Shown in pieces: positions 26,456-35,963 of a stretch of DNA of 64,000 bases; positions within the stretch are counted from its first letter, which is position 1, and each line of letters begins with the position of its first letter. This DNA is from JAPOXR01 sp965199765 (lineage in GTDB: Bacteria; Pseudomonadota; Alphaproteobacteria; Rhodobacterales; Rhodobacteraceae). The translations under genes and the position numbers were made by a program. The stretch spans positions 1,116,001 to 1,180,000 of the forward strand of contig CBDATC010000002.1 of assembly GCA_965199765.1 (NCBI GenBank), read 5' to 3'. Below the pieces are notes generated by a model that saw nothing but the letters and a program-made list of their open reading frames with translations, was not told where the DNA came from and made no database searches.

Positions 26456-28489
26456 ATGGCTGCAAATGCGCTCTTGAAACATTGGGACACACCCTTCGGC
26501 ATGCCTCCGTTTGGCAAGCTGCTTGATCAGGACTTCAAACCCGCCCTCACGGCAGCATTGGCCGAAGCGAGGCGAAATTTTGAGTCAATCAGCGAATCCG
26601 AGGATCCCTCTGACTTCGATAACGTGATTGCAAAAATCGAATCCGCCGATGAGTTGTTGATCAAAGTTGTTCTGGTATTCGAGAACCTTGTTCTCGCTGA
26701 TTCCAATGCTGAGCGGCGGGAGATAGAACGCTGGCTCATGCCTTTGCTCGCTGACTTCGAAACCGAAGTGGCTATGAATCGAAAACTGTTTCTTCGGGTC
26801 GCTGCAGTTTGGCAATCCAAAGACCAATTGAATTTGTCGGATGAGCAGAGGATGGCACTGCAGCGTCATTATGAAAAGTTTGTGCGTTCTGGTGCGGAGC
26901 TGGAAGGAAAAGATCGCAGGAGATTTCGTGAAATCCAGACCCGATTGGCTGAACTGACAACCATCTTTTCGCAAAATGTTCAGCAGGACGAGGCAAGCTG
27001 GTTCATGGAGCTTCGCCCTGATGACATCACAGGCCTCCCCGCCTTTCTGATCGAGGCTTCGGCACAAGCCGCCAAGGAACGCAGCAAAGAAGGGCACATA
27101 GTCACGCTTGACCGTTCCCTTATCGTGCCGTTTCTGCAATTCAGTTCCAACCGCGAACTGCGGCGTTGCGCCTATGAAGCCTGGCACAATCGGGGCGCTC
27201 GCGGCGACGAAAACGACACACGAGCGATCGTCAAAGAAATTCTCCATCTTCGCCGGGAAAAAGCACGGTTGCTCGGTTTCGACTCTTTCGCTGACTATAA
27301 ACTCGCAAACAAAATGGCCAAGACTCCTGGCAAAGCCCGAGAATTGCTGGAAGCAATCTGGCCGTCGGCTCGTCAGCATGCCTTGAAAGACATTGATTTC
27401 TACACCGAGACACTTCAACTGGAGCATGCAGGGGAAACCCTTGAGCCTTGGGATTGGCAATTTTTTGCCGAACGGCGGAGATCGGCTGAGCATGACCTCA
27501 ATGAAGAAGACATTAAACCGTATCTTCAACTCGACCAAATGCGGGCGGCGGCGTTTGACGTGGCGGGGCGCCTGTTCGGGCTGACATTTTCTTCACTCGA
27601 ATGCCAACTCTATCATTCGGATTGCAAAGCATGGGCGGTCCGGAAGGGCGATCGTGCGATCGCAGTGTTCATTGCCGATGATTTCGCCCGCCCAAGCAAG
27701 CGCTCAGGCGCATGGAGCTCCGTATTCCGGAGACAGCACCGGCTGTTCGATGAACCTGTTCTGCCCATCGTGATCAATGTTTGCAATTTCATGAAGGGAA
27801 CAGACGAAACCCCTTGTCTGCTGTCATTCGAAGATGCCAGAACTCTGTTTCATGAATTTGGCCATGCTCTCCATGCAATGCTCTCCAATGCCGTTTATCC
27901 AAGCTTGTCCGGGACCAGTGTTCCGCTTGATTTTGTTGAACTTCCAAGCCAGCTGTTTGAAAACTGGCTGGAAACAACCGAGGTGCTTGAGCGCTTTGCG
28001 GTTCATTACGAGACCGGAGAACCAATTCCGGATGACATGCGCAACCGGCTGATTGCGGCGCGGAATTTCGATCAAGGATTTCAAACCGTCGAATATCTTA
28101 GCTGCGCATTCGTCGATCTTGAGCTGCATTCCAGTCATCCGCCATCGGACCCAATGCGCAGGCAGGCCGAGGTTTTGCTAGAGATCGGCATGCCCTCTGC
28201 GATTCGCATGCGGCACGAAACTCCTCATTTTCTGCATCTTTTCGCGGGCGACGGCTATGCATCGGGTTACTACAGCTACATCTGGGCCGACACCATTGTC
28301 GCTGATGCTTACAAGTCCTTTTTGGAATCGGAAGGACCATTCTGCAAGGAGACTGCCGCGCGGCTGGAAAAACATATCCTTTCGGCAGGTGGAACACACG
28401 ATCCAGTGGAACTTTATCGGCGCTTTCGCGGCAAACTTCCCGGACCGGAGGCGCTGCTGCACAAACGCGGCCTGCTTCCGATCACATAG
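26456..28489 (+). CDS. M3-family metallopeptidase (peptidyl-dipeptidase Dcp/oligopeptidase A-like)
   Basis: 677 residues. The thermolysin-like zinc site is HEFGHALHAML, with the third ligand expected in the downstream DFVELPSQLFENW. The N-terminal KHWDTPFGMPPFGKL and the FDSFADYKLANKMAKTP segment are typical of Dcp-type enzymes, which cleave short peptides in the cytosol. The frame is open for 55 more codons upstream, but GAGGAA 6 nt before the ATG at 26456 and the family N-terminus support the shorter form. Confidence 0.92.
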   Translation: MAANALLKHWDTPFGMPPFGKLLDQDFKPALTAALAEARRNFESISESEDPSDFDNVIAKIESADELLIKVVLVFENLVLADSNAERREIERWLMPLLADFETEVAMNRKLFLRVAAVWQSKDQLNLSDEQRMALQRHYEKFVRSGAELEGKDRRRFREIQTRLAELTTIFSQNVQQDEASWFMELRPDDITGLPAFLIEASAQAAKERSKEGHIVTLDRSLIVPFLQFSSNRELRRCAYEAWHNRGARGDENDTRAIVKEILHLRREKARLLGFDSFADYKLANKMAKTPGKARELLEAIWPSARQHALKDIDFYTETLQLEHAGETLEPWDWQFFAERRRSAEHDLNEEDIKPYLQLDQMRAAAFDVAGRLFGLTFSSLECQLYHSDCKAWAVRKGDRAIAVFIADDFARPSKRSGAWSSVFRRQHRLFDEPVLPIVINVCNFMKGTDETPCLLSFEDARTLFHEFGHALHAMLSNAVYPSLSGTSVPLDFVELPSQLFENWLETTEVLERFAVHYETGEPIPDDMRNRLIAARNFDQGFQTVEYLSCAFVDLELHSSHPPSDPMRRQAEVLLEIGMPSAIRMRHETPHFLHLFAGDGYASGYYSYIWADTIVADAYKSFLESEGPFCKETAARLEKHILSAGGTHDPVELYRRFRGKLPGPEALLHKRGLLPIT

Positions 28490-28766
28490 TCTATCCACCA
28501 TGCTGAACGTGGGCGAAACACTGGTTCGCCAACAAACCAGCGACTAAGTTCATGAGCGCAACAACGGTCAACTTTGTCCGCGGCCGCATCAGCGCGCCAA
28601 ACTGATGATTCCCAACAGGGCTTGTTTCAATTCGTCTTGACACAGGGTCTGCCGCTGCATGCGATTCACACCTCCCGCCGCGGTTTCCGATTAAAGGGCT
28701 TGCACGGAAATCACACCAATTCCGGCCGACCTTCAGCCAAATGCTTTGCAGCAAGCGAGTCTGCGG

Positions 28767-29354
28767 TCACCCAAAAATTTCGGTCGGGCCTACACCCCAT
28801 ATTGAAGATTTTGGAACCCAGCCTCTATAGCTGCTGACTTTAACCCTGCACCAGCGCTCGTTGCACCTCTCAAGTCTGGCCACCACATTCCTTTCGACCT
28901 TTGCTCTGATCGAAGAATCAGCATCTGCCTTGATGCGCAGATAGGTGGAATTTTCGATGAAGATGACATGACGAACTCCTGTGAGAAGCGCGTAATGCAT
29001 CCACCCGCCTGACCCGTCAAAGGTGATCACCCGCCGCCAGTGGCCGGACTCGCCGGTTACAATGAACGGCAATCCTATCTGCACGAACACCCAATCTATA
29101 GCGTGTTTCCTGGAGGGACCACGACGAGCCCGTCCCTTTGTCGTGTTCAAAGAAACATACCTTGGAATGCGCAGGCCGGTTTCGTTTCCTGTTTTGAAAT
29201 CGGTGTCCGAAGCAATCTCCGCAACCAGCTCAATCTGCCGCACTTCGCTGCTCTCCGCCTTGGATTCTGTCTCACCGGTGTCTGCAAGCGCAGCGCTCCA
29301 AGCCAAAGCGACCCCGAAGATCGTCGCTCCGATCCAAAGTCGAATGATCGCCAT
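28767..29354 (-). CDS. Secreted SH3-domain protein
   Basis: 195 residues. The N-terminus has a signal peptide-like stretch (IIRLWIGATIFGVALAWSAALA). Two bacterial SH3-like units follow: one near IPRYVSLNTTKGRARRGPS to FDGSGGWMHYALL, and one near LRIKADADSSIRAKVERNVV with VSSYRGWVPKSSIWGV. Such proteins bind in the periplasm or envelope. In my recollection it is a common alphaproteobacterial neighbour of a divergent D-2-hydroxyacid dehydrogenase gene, as here. The molecular role is unknown. Confidence 0.78.
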   Translation of the reverse strand: MAIIRLWIGATIFGVALAWSAALADTGETESKAESSEVRQIELVAEIASDTDFKTGNETGLRIPRYVSLNTTKGRARRGPSRKHAIDWVFVQIGLPFIVTGESGHWRRVITFDGSGGWMHYALLTGVRHVIFIENSTYLRIKADADSSIRAKVERNVVARLERCNERWCRVKVSSYRGWVPKSSIWGVGPTEIFG

Positions 29355-29476
29355 TTCCTTTTCCTAAACCGCTCGACACTGTGCCAATTGTTATCTGGGT
29401 CCAACTATCGCTTGCGTTTTTGCCAAGCGTGTCGGAATTAAGCACAACTAAGCGAATGTTTCGTCAGGTGCTCAAA

Positions 29477-30463
29477 ATGTCAAATCGAAAATTGGTGATT
29501 TCAGTCACGCGAAGGCTTCCGGAACAGGTTGAACGCAGATTGGCAGAGCTGTTTGATGTGCGCATTCGACCCGACGATAATCCAATGAGCCGGGAGGAAC
29601 TGGCCGAGGCAATGGCAGAATGCGATGTGCTGGTTCCAACGATTACAGACTTGATCGACCAGTCTCTACTGGCCCAAGCCGGAACTAAACTGAAGCTCAT
29701 CGCCAGCTATGGCGCAGGATTCGATCATATCGATATTGAAACGGCGCGGATACGGGGAATTCTTGTCACCAACACACCTGATGTGGTTACCGAAGACACC
29801 GCTGACATGACCATTGGCTTAATTCTTGCGGTTGCCCGGCGACTGCGCGAAGGCATCGAATTGATGAAATCAAATCAATGGCAGGGATGGGCGCCAACGG
29901 CAATGATGGGCAGTCGGCTTGGCGGCAAGAGTATTGGCATTCTTGGCATGGGCCGTGTCGGCACTGCGGTTGCCAAGCGCGCACGAGCATTCGGAATGCG
30001 TGTGAATTACCACAACCGCTTCCGTGTCAGGCGCGAAACCGAAGAGGAATTGCAAGCCAAGTATTGGGAAAGTCTTGATCATATGGTGAACCGCGTGGAG
30101 ATACTGTCGGTCAATTGCCCCCACACACCTTCGACTTATCACCTGTTGAATGCAAGACGTCTTGACTTGATGAAACCGGGTGCAATCATTGTGAACACTT
30201 CACGCGGCGAAGTCATTGATCAAAATGCACTCATTAGAAAGCTTGAGAGAAAGCAGCTTGCCGGAGCTGGACTCGACGTATTCGCCCGCGAAGAAGGGGT
30301 GAATTGGCCGCCAAGAAACCTGAATAATGTTGTTTTGCTGCCGCATATGGGTTCAGCCACCTATGAAGGTCGTGTTGAAATGGGCGAAAAAGTGATCATC
30401 AACATCAAGACATTTGCAGACGGGCACCGGCCACCAGATCTTGTCGTCCCCAATATGATTTAA
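29477..30463 (+). CDS. D-2-hydroxyacid dehydrogenase (D-glycerate dehydrogenase/glyoxylate reductase-like)
   Basis: 328 residues. The NAD-binding motif is GILGMGRVGTAVAKRARAFG. Catalytic Arg and Glu/His follow in NTSRGEVIDQNAL, AGLDVF and LLPHMGSATYEGR. The N-terminal KLVISVTRRLPEQVERRL is close to glycerate dehydrogenases. It reduces a 2-keto acid such as hydroxypyruvate or glyoxylate. The ATG at 29477 is chosen over an in-frame one at 29381 because it matches the family start. It is divergent from the SH3 protein. Confidence 0.88.
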   Translation: MSNRKLVISVTRRLPEQVERRLAELFDVRIRPDDNPMSREELAEAMAECDVLVPTITDLIDQSLLAQAGTKLKLIASYGAGFDHIDIETARIRGILVTNTPDVVTEDTADMTIGLILAVARRLREGIELMKSNQWQGWAPTAMMGSRLGGKSIGILGMGRVGTAVAKRARAFGMRVNYHNRFRVRRETEEELQAKYWESLDHMVNRVEILSVNCPHTPSTYHLLNARRLDLMKPGAIIVNTSRGEVIDQNALIRKLERKQLAGAGLDVFAREEGVNWPPRNLNNVVLLPHMGSATYEGRVEMGEKVIINIKTFADGHRPPDLVVPNMI

Positions 30464-30478
30464 GGTCGGGCTGACCAG

Positions 30479-31402
30479 TCAGTAAAGCTTGCTGCAAACT
30501 GGACAGTGTTCGACTCGATCAAACTTGACTTTGCGGGTTTCTCCCCAAAGCGCATCGAAAATCAGCAATTCCCCGAGAAGCGGCTGCCCGGCGCCGGTAA
30601 GCAGCTTGACCGCTTCACCCGCCATTATTGAACCTATCACCCCCGGCAGCGCCGCCGCGACACCCGCCTCTGCACAGCTGGGAACCGATTCCGGATTTGG
30701 CTCGACGGGAAATAAGCACGCAAGACAGGGGAAGCCATTGCCGGGGTCGGCAATCGTAACTTGCCCTTCCCATTGTCCGATCGCCCCTGAAACCAGAGGA
30801 ATTCGAAGTTCCGCGCAGTATTCATTGATGAGTCCGCGTGTTTGAAAATTGTCCGTGCCATCCAGGACTAAATCATGGTCTTTCAGCAATGACAGCGAAG
30901 CTTTATCAAGCCGCTTCGTCAAGCCGACAACTTCAATGTGAGGATTCAGTGCCTTTATGGTTTGAACCGCGCTCTGCGCCTTAAGCTGTCCGATACTCTC
31001 ATCTGTATGGATTATCTGCCTCTGAAGATTGGAGACTTCCACCCGGTCATCGTCGATGACACTGAGCTTGCCGACCCCGGACGCCGCCAGATAAAACAAA
31101 GCGGGGGACCCTAGACCACCGGCCCCAACAACAGCGACCCGCGCCGCCTTAAGTTTGCGTTGTCCATCTCCACCGATTTCTCGCAAGATGATGTGGCGCG
31201 AATACCTTGACAGCTCCGCGTCGGAAAAGATCCCCTTTTGTGAAGGCGGATTGGATGTGATTTTAGCAGCGCGCTTTCGAATCCAGCGCAAGAAAACAGC
31301 GTATCCAAGGATAACGGCAACCGCTCCCACAAATACAGTCGCAGCGGACACGGAATTGATTCCCTCTGCACCTTCCTGCGCTAAAGCCACATTTGCCGAC
31401 AT
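30479..31402 (-). CDS. ThiF/MoeB-type adenylyltransferase with N-terminal membrane segment
   Basis: 307 residues from the ATG at 31402. The C-terminal 240 residues are an E1-like domain: RYSRHIILREIGGDGQRKL, AVVGAGGLGSPALFYLAASG for ATP, DDDRVEVSNLQRQI, and a zinc site of CLAC and CPVC pairs. It adenylylates the Gly-Gly tail of MoaD or ThiS. A membrane segment (VFVGAVAVILGYAVFLRW) followed by RKR near the N-terminus predicts a membrane-tethered, cytosol-facing enzyme. The frame is open to 31486, overlapping the dut stop, so a longer start is possible. It follows coaBC-dut. Confidence 0.88.
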   Translation of the reverse strand: MSANVALAQEGAEGINSVSAATVFVGAVAVILGYAVFLRWIRKRAAKITSNPPSQKGIFSDAELSRYSRHIILREIGGDGQRKLKAARVAVVGAGGLGSPALFYLAASGVGKLSVIDDDRVEVSNLQRQIIHTDESIGQLKAQSAVQTIKALNPHIEVVGLTKRLDKASLSLLKDHDLVLDGTDNFQTRGLINEYCAELRIPLVSGAIGQWEGQVTIADPGNGFPCLACLFPVEPNPESVPSCAEAGVAAALPGVIGSIMAGEAVKLLTGAGQPLLGELLIFDALWGETRKVKFDRVEHCPVCSKLY

Positions 31403-31482
31403 CAAACAAACCCCGGTCGAAAAAATGCAAGACCGGTGCGCTATCGGCCCATTGATCGAACAAACCCGGCCGCCATGCTCCA

Positions 31483-31953
31483 TCACTCTTTGCCTGTCGA
31501 GCCGAACCCGGCGGTTCCGCGCGCACTCGTCGCAAAATCGATCGAACGGCTGAACTTCGCTGTTGTCACAGGAGCAACGACAATCTGCGCGATTCTCTCG
31601 CCGTGTCGAACGACAAAATCATCTTTCCCGAAATTCGCAAGAATGACACCAACCTCGCCTCGATAATCTGAATCGACTGTTCCAGGCGCATTCAAGACCA
31701 TGACCCCTGACTTAAGAGCCAAACCTGACCGGGACCTGATCTGCACCTCCAGCTGAGGCGGAATTTCAAGAATGATGCCCAACGGAACTAAGGCCCGCTC
31801 CCCCGGTGCAATCGATATGCCGCCTTCCCTTGCGTCAGGCTTTAAATTCGCCTTGACATCGGCCCCGGCTGCTCCCGCCGTCTGATAGACCGGCAGCGCG
31901 ATCTCTGGATCAGCCCACTCTGCCGGAACCACTTTAATGCTTGCTCGCTTCAA
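31483..31953 (-). CDS. dut: Deoxyuridine 5'-triphosphate nucleotidohydrolase
   Basis: 156 residues. The trimeric dUTPase motifs are present: AAGADVKANL, RSRSGLALK, NAPGTVDSDYRGEVGVIL, GERIAQIVV and the C-terminal RGTAGFGSTGKE loop that closes over the substrate. It hydrolyses dUTP to dUMP, preventing uracil incorporation and supplying dTMP synthesis. It lies downstream of coaBC and overlaps the upstream frame of the ThiF-like gene. Confidence 0.96.
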   Translation of the reverse strand: MKRASIKVVPAEWADPEIALPVYQTAGAAGADVKANLKPDAREGGISIAPGERALVPLGIILEIPPQLEVQIRSRSGLALKSGVMVLNAPGTVDSDYRGEVGVILANFGKDDFVVRHGERIAQIVVAPVTTAKFSRSIDFATSARGTAGFGSTGKE

Positions 31954-32236
31954 ATGAACCGCTCTTCCGTCTTTACTGAACTGTGTGTGAAACCGGGCAA
32001 ACGGTTGCGCAAGCGCTGCCGCAGCCCATCCATTCCGTGGAATTTCGCTGGTTCATTGTGTCTCCCAAATCGCATAGCAACCAATATCTTTTCTGTTGAC
32101 CAGCGCTCCAAGTCAGCTCGGATAATCATCCAACCATTCTTTGCGAAAATCCCTTCTCCGCCGGAGCGTCGGAACACTGACCATCGCCACCGGCGCCGGG
32201 GTTCTTGCCTCGGGTGTTATCAGCGTTCAAAAAGTC

Positions 32237-33421
32237 CTATTCCGAAAAATATTGCCCGATTCTGTTTACGAGAACTTCTGCGAATTTTTCTTTGCTCATG
32301 CGCGGAAACCTCTCAATTGCGGCAGCGGAAATCAGCACCGGTTGGTTGAACGCCCCGCCCAATATTCCCGTGTCCGCACTCACGTCGTTAGCAACGATCC
32401 AATCACATTTCTTACGCTCAAGCTTTGCTCGGGCATTCTCAACAATATTGTCTGTCTCCGCCGCAAAGCCGATTACCAATTCTGGCCGATGCGTCACCCG
32501 CTGCGCTGTTGTCGCTAATATATCCGGATTTTCAGTAAGTCGCAGTGTCGGAGCCTGCCCGTTTTGTTTCTTTATCTTTGATTCTGAACACATGCGAACC
32601 TTCCAATCGGCAACCGCCGCTGCGAACACAGCCACATCCGCTGGAAGCGCGCGCTCTACTGCAGCAAGCATTTCATCCGCCGTTTCAACATTCACCACAT
32701 TGACACCGACCGGCGGGCTGAGAGCTGTTGGTCCGCTGACAAGGGTAACCTCGGCTCCAAAACGAACAAAGGCCTCCGCGATTGCAAGACCTTGGCGCCC
32801 AGAAGATCTATTGGCGATGACCCTGACCGGATCAATCGGCTCCCAGGTCGGACCGGAAGTTACGATCATTTTTTTGCCGCGAAACAAATCTCCGTTAAAT
32901 TGTGCGGCGATCGCGTGTTCGATTTCTTCCGGTTCACTCATTCTCCCCGCACCATATTCGCCACAGGCCATATCGCCTTCGTTTGGTCCAATGATGCTGA
33001 CGCCATCTTTGATGAGCTGCCGAATATTGCGCTGTGTCGCCCGATGCGTCCACATCCGGACATTCATCGCTGGAACCGCCATCACAGGGGTGTCCGTTGC
33101 CAGCAGCAGCGTTGACGCGAGATCGTCTGCCAGACCGTTTGCCATCTTTGCCATTAAATCAGCCGTTGCTGGCGCAACGACAATCAGATCGGCGCTGCGC
33201 GAGAGCTGGATATGGTCCATCGCAGCTTCTTCGCCCGTACTCAGCAAGTCTATGCGCGCTTTGCACTCGGCGAGAGCCGAAACCGAAAGCGGAGTGACAA
33301 ATTCACACGCCGCTCGTGTCAAAACCGGCGTGACGCGATGTCCCGCGCGTTTGAGGCGTCTGATCAGGTCAAGGCATTTATATGCTGAAATCCCACCGCC
33401 GATAATCAACAATATCTTCAT
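32237..33421 (-). CDS. coaBC: Bifunctional phosphopantothenoylcysteine decarboxylase/phosphopantothenate--cysteine ligase
   Basis: 394 residues. The N-terminal CoaC flavoprotein part shows GGGISAYKCLDLIRRLKRAG, APATADLMAKMANGLADD and PAMNVRMW. The C-terminal CoaB part shows SGPTWEPIDPVRVIANRSSG, FAAAVADWK, KIKKQ and the NDV turn (DWIVANDVS). Together they convert 4'-phosphopantothenate and cysteine to 4'-phosphopantetheine in coenzyme A synthesis. It precedes dut on the same strand after a spacer of about 280 nt in which I see no gene. Confidence 0.96.
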   Translation of the reverse strand: MKILLIIGGGISAYKCLDLIRRLKRAGHRVTPVLTRAACEFVTPLSVSALAECKARIDLLSTGEEAAMDHIQLSRSADLIVVAPATADLMAKMANGLADDLASTLLLATDTPVMAVPAMNVRMWTHRATQRNIRQLIKDGVSIIGPNEGDMACGEYGAGRMSEPEEIEHAIAAQFNGDLFRGKKMIVTSGPTWEPIDPVRVIANRSSGRQGLAIAEAFVRFGAEVTLVSGPTALSPPVGVNVVNVETADEMLAAVERALPADVAVFAAAVADWKVRMCSESKIKKQNGQAPTLRLTENPDILATTAQRVTHRPELVIGFAAETDNIVENARAKLERKKCDWIVANDVSADTGILGGAFNQPVLISAAAIERFPRMSKEKFAEVLVNRIGQYFSE

Positions 33422-33598
33422 GGCAATCGTCCGCAGTTTTTTTTATGCAGCTTGGTCATCGGCATGGTGTATTCGCTTGCTGGCTGAATTCCAATTTAGT
33501 CAATTGTGTATCGCGATGCGACTCTACACCTTGTATGCGAGACACCGATTGAGATTAAGAGTAGATGCCGCGGATGCAAGAGTGCATGGAACAGTCCA

Positions 33599-34132
33599 AT
33601 GACGCTGCCTGATTTCACTTTGGTTCTTGGCGGCATGGCTAGCGGAAAGTCCCAGTTTGCGGAAAAACTGGCCGAGAAATCGCAAAGCCGCCTGATTTAC
33701 TTGGCAACTTCCATTGCGGGAGATGAAGAAGTTCAAAAAAAAATCGACAGCCATAAGCGAAGGCGGGGGGAGAGATGGACAACTATAGAGGAGAGCATTT
33801 CCCTTGCCGATATCTTGACGGCACGAAGTGAAGACGAAGTCCTGCTCGTCGAATGCCTTACGATGTGGATTATGAATCTAATGACGCAAGGTTTGGACTG
33901 TTCATGCGAAATTCAACGCCTGCTGGAAGCGGCGGAATCTGCCGCTTGCAAAATAATTTTTGTGTCCGGTGAAGTCGGAATGGGTGTCATTCCAGAAGGC
34001 TTTCTGACCCGGCGCTACTGCAGCGAGCTGGGAAACTTAAACCAAATCCTCGCCGACCGGGCCGATTTGGTCATTCTCTGTGTCGCTGGACTGAGCGTGC
34101 CGTTGAAGGGAAAAATTCCGCAATGTCCGTAG
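33599..34132 (+). CDS. cobU: Adenosylcobinamide kinase/guanylyltransferase
   Basis: 177 residues. The P-loop GGMASGKSQFAE, IYLATSIAGDEEVQKKIDSHKRRR and the C-terminal FVSGEVGMGVIPEG are CobU/CobP motifs. It phosphorylates adenosylcobinamide and transfers GMP in nucleotide-loop assembly of cobalamin. The in-frame ATG at 33599 matches the family start. The frame reaches 33506 but those residues look unlike the family. It overlaps the following phosphatase gene by 10 nt. No other cobalamin gene is in the window. Confidence 0.93.
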   Translation: MTLPDFTLVLGGMASGKSQFAEKLAEKSQSRLIYLATSIAGDEEVQKKIDSHKRRRGERWTTIEESISLADILTARSEDEVLLVECLTMWIMNLMTQGLDCSCEIQRLLEAAESAACKIIFVSGEVGMGVIPEGFLTRRYCSELGNLNQILADRADLVILCVAGLSVPLKGKIPQCP

Positions 34133-34770
34133 AAACCACTTGGCTTTGGATTCGGCATGGTCCAACAAACCGAACCGAACTGAACGGCTGGACAGATGTG
34201 CCTGCCGATCTTTCGGACACCGAAACTCTGAATTGGCTAAGGTGCAGCGTTCCTCTTGATGCCATCGTTGTTTCATCCGATCTTTGTCGCGCCAGCGCTA
34301 CGGCGGATGCAATCACCGGGACACGGAGGAGGCTTCCTGATACGCCTGACTTGCGCGAAATTTGTTTCGGCGATTGGGAGGGTAAGACCGCCGATCAAAT
34401 ATCAGCCACGCACCCCGTCGAATCCAAGAGATTTTGGGAAGACCCGAACTCAACCGCTCCGCCGAATGGCGAAAGTTGGGCTGCTGTGACGGATCGGGTC
34501 AGCACCTGTGTTGACCAACTGAATCTCGAATTTGCATCACAGACGATTGTAGCTGTGGCTCACTTCGGCACAATTCTGACACAGGTTGGCAGAGCTTCGA
34601 ACGCAAATTTCTCGCTGACAGATCAGCACGTCCGGAATCTCTCCTTAACGCGCTTAACCCACAAGTCCGGCACTTGGACTTTGCATCAGTTCAGCGAAGT
34701 TCCCCACCAACAAAAGAACAGAGACTTGAATCCTCCGCCGGCCTCCACCGTTTGCAACCCGCAGCACTGA
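34123..34770 (+). CDS. Histidine-phosphatase-family protein (CobC-like)
   Basis: 215 residues of the phosphoglycerate-mutase superfamily. The phosphohistidine motif is LWIRHGPTNRTE, the second catalytic region is DLREICFGDWEGKTADQI, and the second His lies in VAVAHFGTIL. The 10-nt overlap with cobU suggests an alpha-ribazole-5'-phosphate phosphatase role (CobC) in nucleotide-loop assembly. That role is inferred from position only. The C-terminal 25 residues are Pro/Asn-rich and probably unstructured. Confidence 0.75.
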   Translation: MSVETTWLWIRHGPTNRTELNGWTDVPADLSDTETLNWLRCSVPLDAIVVSSDLCRASATADAITGTRRRLPDTPDLREICFGDWEGKTADQISATHPVESKRFWEDPNSTAPPNGESWAAVTDRVSTCVDQLNLEFASQTIVAVAHFGTILTQVGRASNANFSLTDQHVRNLSLTRLTHKSGTWTLHQFSEVPHQQKNRDLNPPPASTVCNPQH

Positions 34771-34823
34771 TGAGATTCGTCCGGCGCTGCCAATACATTC
34801 TCGGCCGCTCTACCCTGCATCTG

Positions 34824-35879
34824 TCACTTAAATGATCTGCGCTCCGGCCATTCACCCTGCATCATCATACAGTAAATTTTGTTGAGGGCGGCGGCTTCGT
34901 TTCGCACGGAGTGATGCTCGACGATGCGTTCGCGAGAGTGTTTCCGCATCTCATCGCACAGCCCGGTGTGCCGGAGCAATTGTGAGACGGCATCCTCCAG
35001 TTCATCGCTGTCGCCAGCCTTCACAACCCGGCCAATCTTTTCGTCAATGAGGTCGACCCAAAACGGGCTGACATCGGTAGTGATCACTGGCGTCCCGCAG
35101 GCGAGAGCTTCCAACGGAACCAAACCGAAGCCCTCATAGAGCGATGGAACCACACAAATCGTCAGACGGCGATACATCTCGCGGACTTCATACCTATCCA
35201 GAAATCCCAAAAACCTTATGCGGCTTTCAAGTCCAGCCTCTGCGATCCGACTCTGCATATTCTTTAAAAATCCTTGATGCTTTGGTCGGCACAGCCCTGC
35301 GATCTCCACGGTGAATTCCGGCCATGACGGAAGTAATCGAATCATTGCGTCAACAAAGACATCAACGCCTTTGGCAGGTCGTATGCGACCGGTATATCCA
35401 ATGATTTTCTGTGGACTGACTTCGGTTTCAGCCGGGCAGAAAAATCCGGTATCCACGCCATGGTTAACAATCGCGTCGGTTTCAGGCACATATTGAGCGC
35501 TGTTCACTGAAGCCGCTACGATCCCATCCATAGCCCGGAGCAAAATCCTTCTTGAAAGTTTCGGAGGAAACGACCCCGCGATCGTGTGAAGAATTCTCCA
35601 ATGCTGTCCTGGCGTCATTCGAAGCAAAATTCCCAGCATCATTTCGAAGTCGCGGCGCGCATGAAGAACACGGAACCTTGCGCCCTTCGGCTTTTGAAAT
35701 CCAGAAATCACCAACGCAGTTAAGGACCACTGATTCGCTAAGTTAAGCCCGCCATGATCAAGCACCGCGATCTCCATTTCCTCCTGCTGCACTGGAACGA
35801 GCGAATGCACCGTCGCTGTTATGCCAGTGTAACGTTTGTGCAGGTTTGCGACGACAACATTGGGAAGCTGGTTCGACAT
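34824..35879 (-). CDS. Glycosyltransferase family 4 protein
   Basis: 351 residues of GT-B fold. The C-terminal donor-binding half carries GYTGRIRPAKGVDVFVDAM, GFLDRYEVREMYRRL and VPSLYEGFGLVPLEALACGTPVI, with the E-x7-E motif of retaining GT4 enzymes. The N-terminal KRYTGITATVHSLVPVQ fits a cell-envelope polysaccharide or lipid-sugar acceptor binder. Donor and acceptor are unknown. AAGGAAC precedes the ATG. It lies upstream of nothing else of this kind, so it is not part of a visible LPS cluster. Confidence 0.85.
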   Translation of the reverse strand: MSNQLPNVVVANLHKRYTGITATVHSLVPVQQEEMEIAVLDHGGLNLANQWSLTALVISGFQKPKGARFRVLHARRDFEMMLGILLRMTPGQHWRILHTIAGSFPPKLSRRILLRAMDGIVAASVNSAQYVPETDAIVNHGVDTGFFCPAETEVSPQKIIGYTGRIRPAKGVDVFVDAMIRLLPSWPEFTVEIAGLCRPKHQGFLKNMQSRIAEAGLESRIRFLGFLDRYEVREMYRRLTICVVPSLYEGFGLVPLEALACGTPVITTDVSPFWVDLIDEKIGRVVKAGDSDELEDAVSQLLRHTGLCDEMRKHSRERIVEHHSVRNEAAALNKIYCMMMQGEWPERRSFK

Positions 35880-35963
35880 GGTGTTCAGTGTTCCTTGAAT
35901 TGTACGTCGCGGCGAAGCAAAGACTGTTGATTAGTCCTCAATTTGCGCAGCGAAGGCCAACGC

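Noticed and set aside
26585..27538. 317-codon minus-strand frame inside the M3 peptidase gene
   Set aside because: It is antisense to a clear metallopeptidase and shows no family likeness or start signal.
32205..33602. 465-codon plus-strand frame opposite coaBC
   Set aside because: It is Ser/Ala-rich compositional mirror of coaBC, whose motifs are complete on the minus strand.
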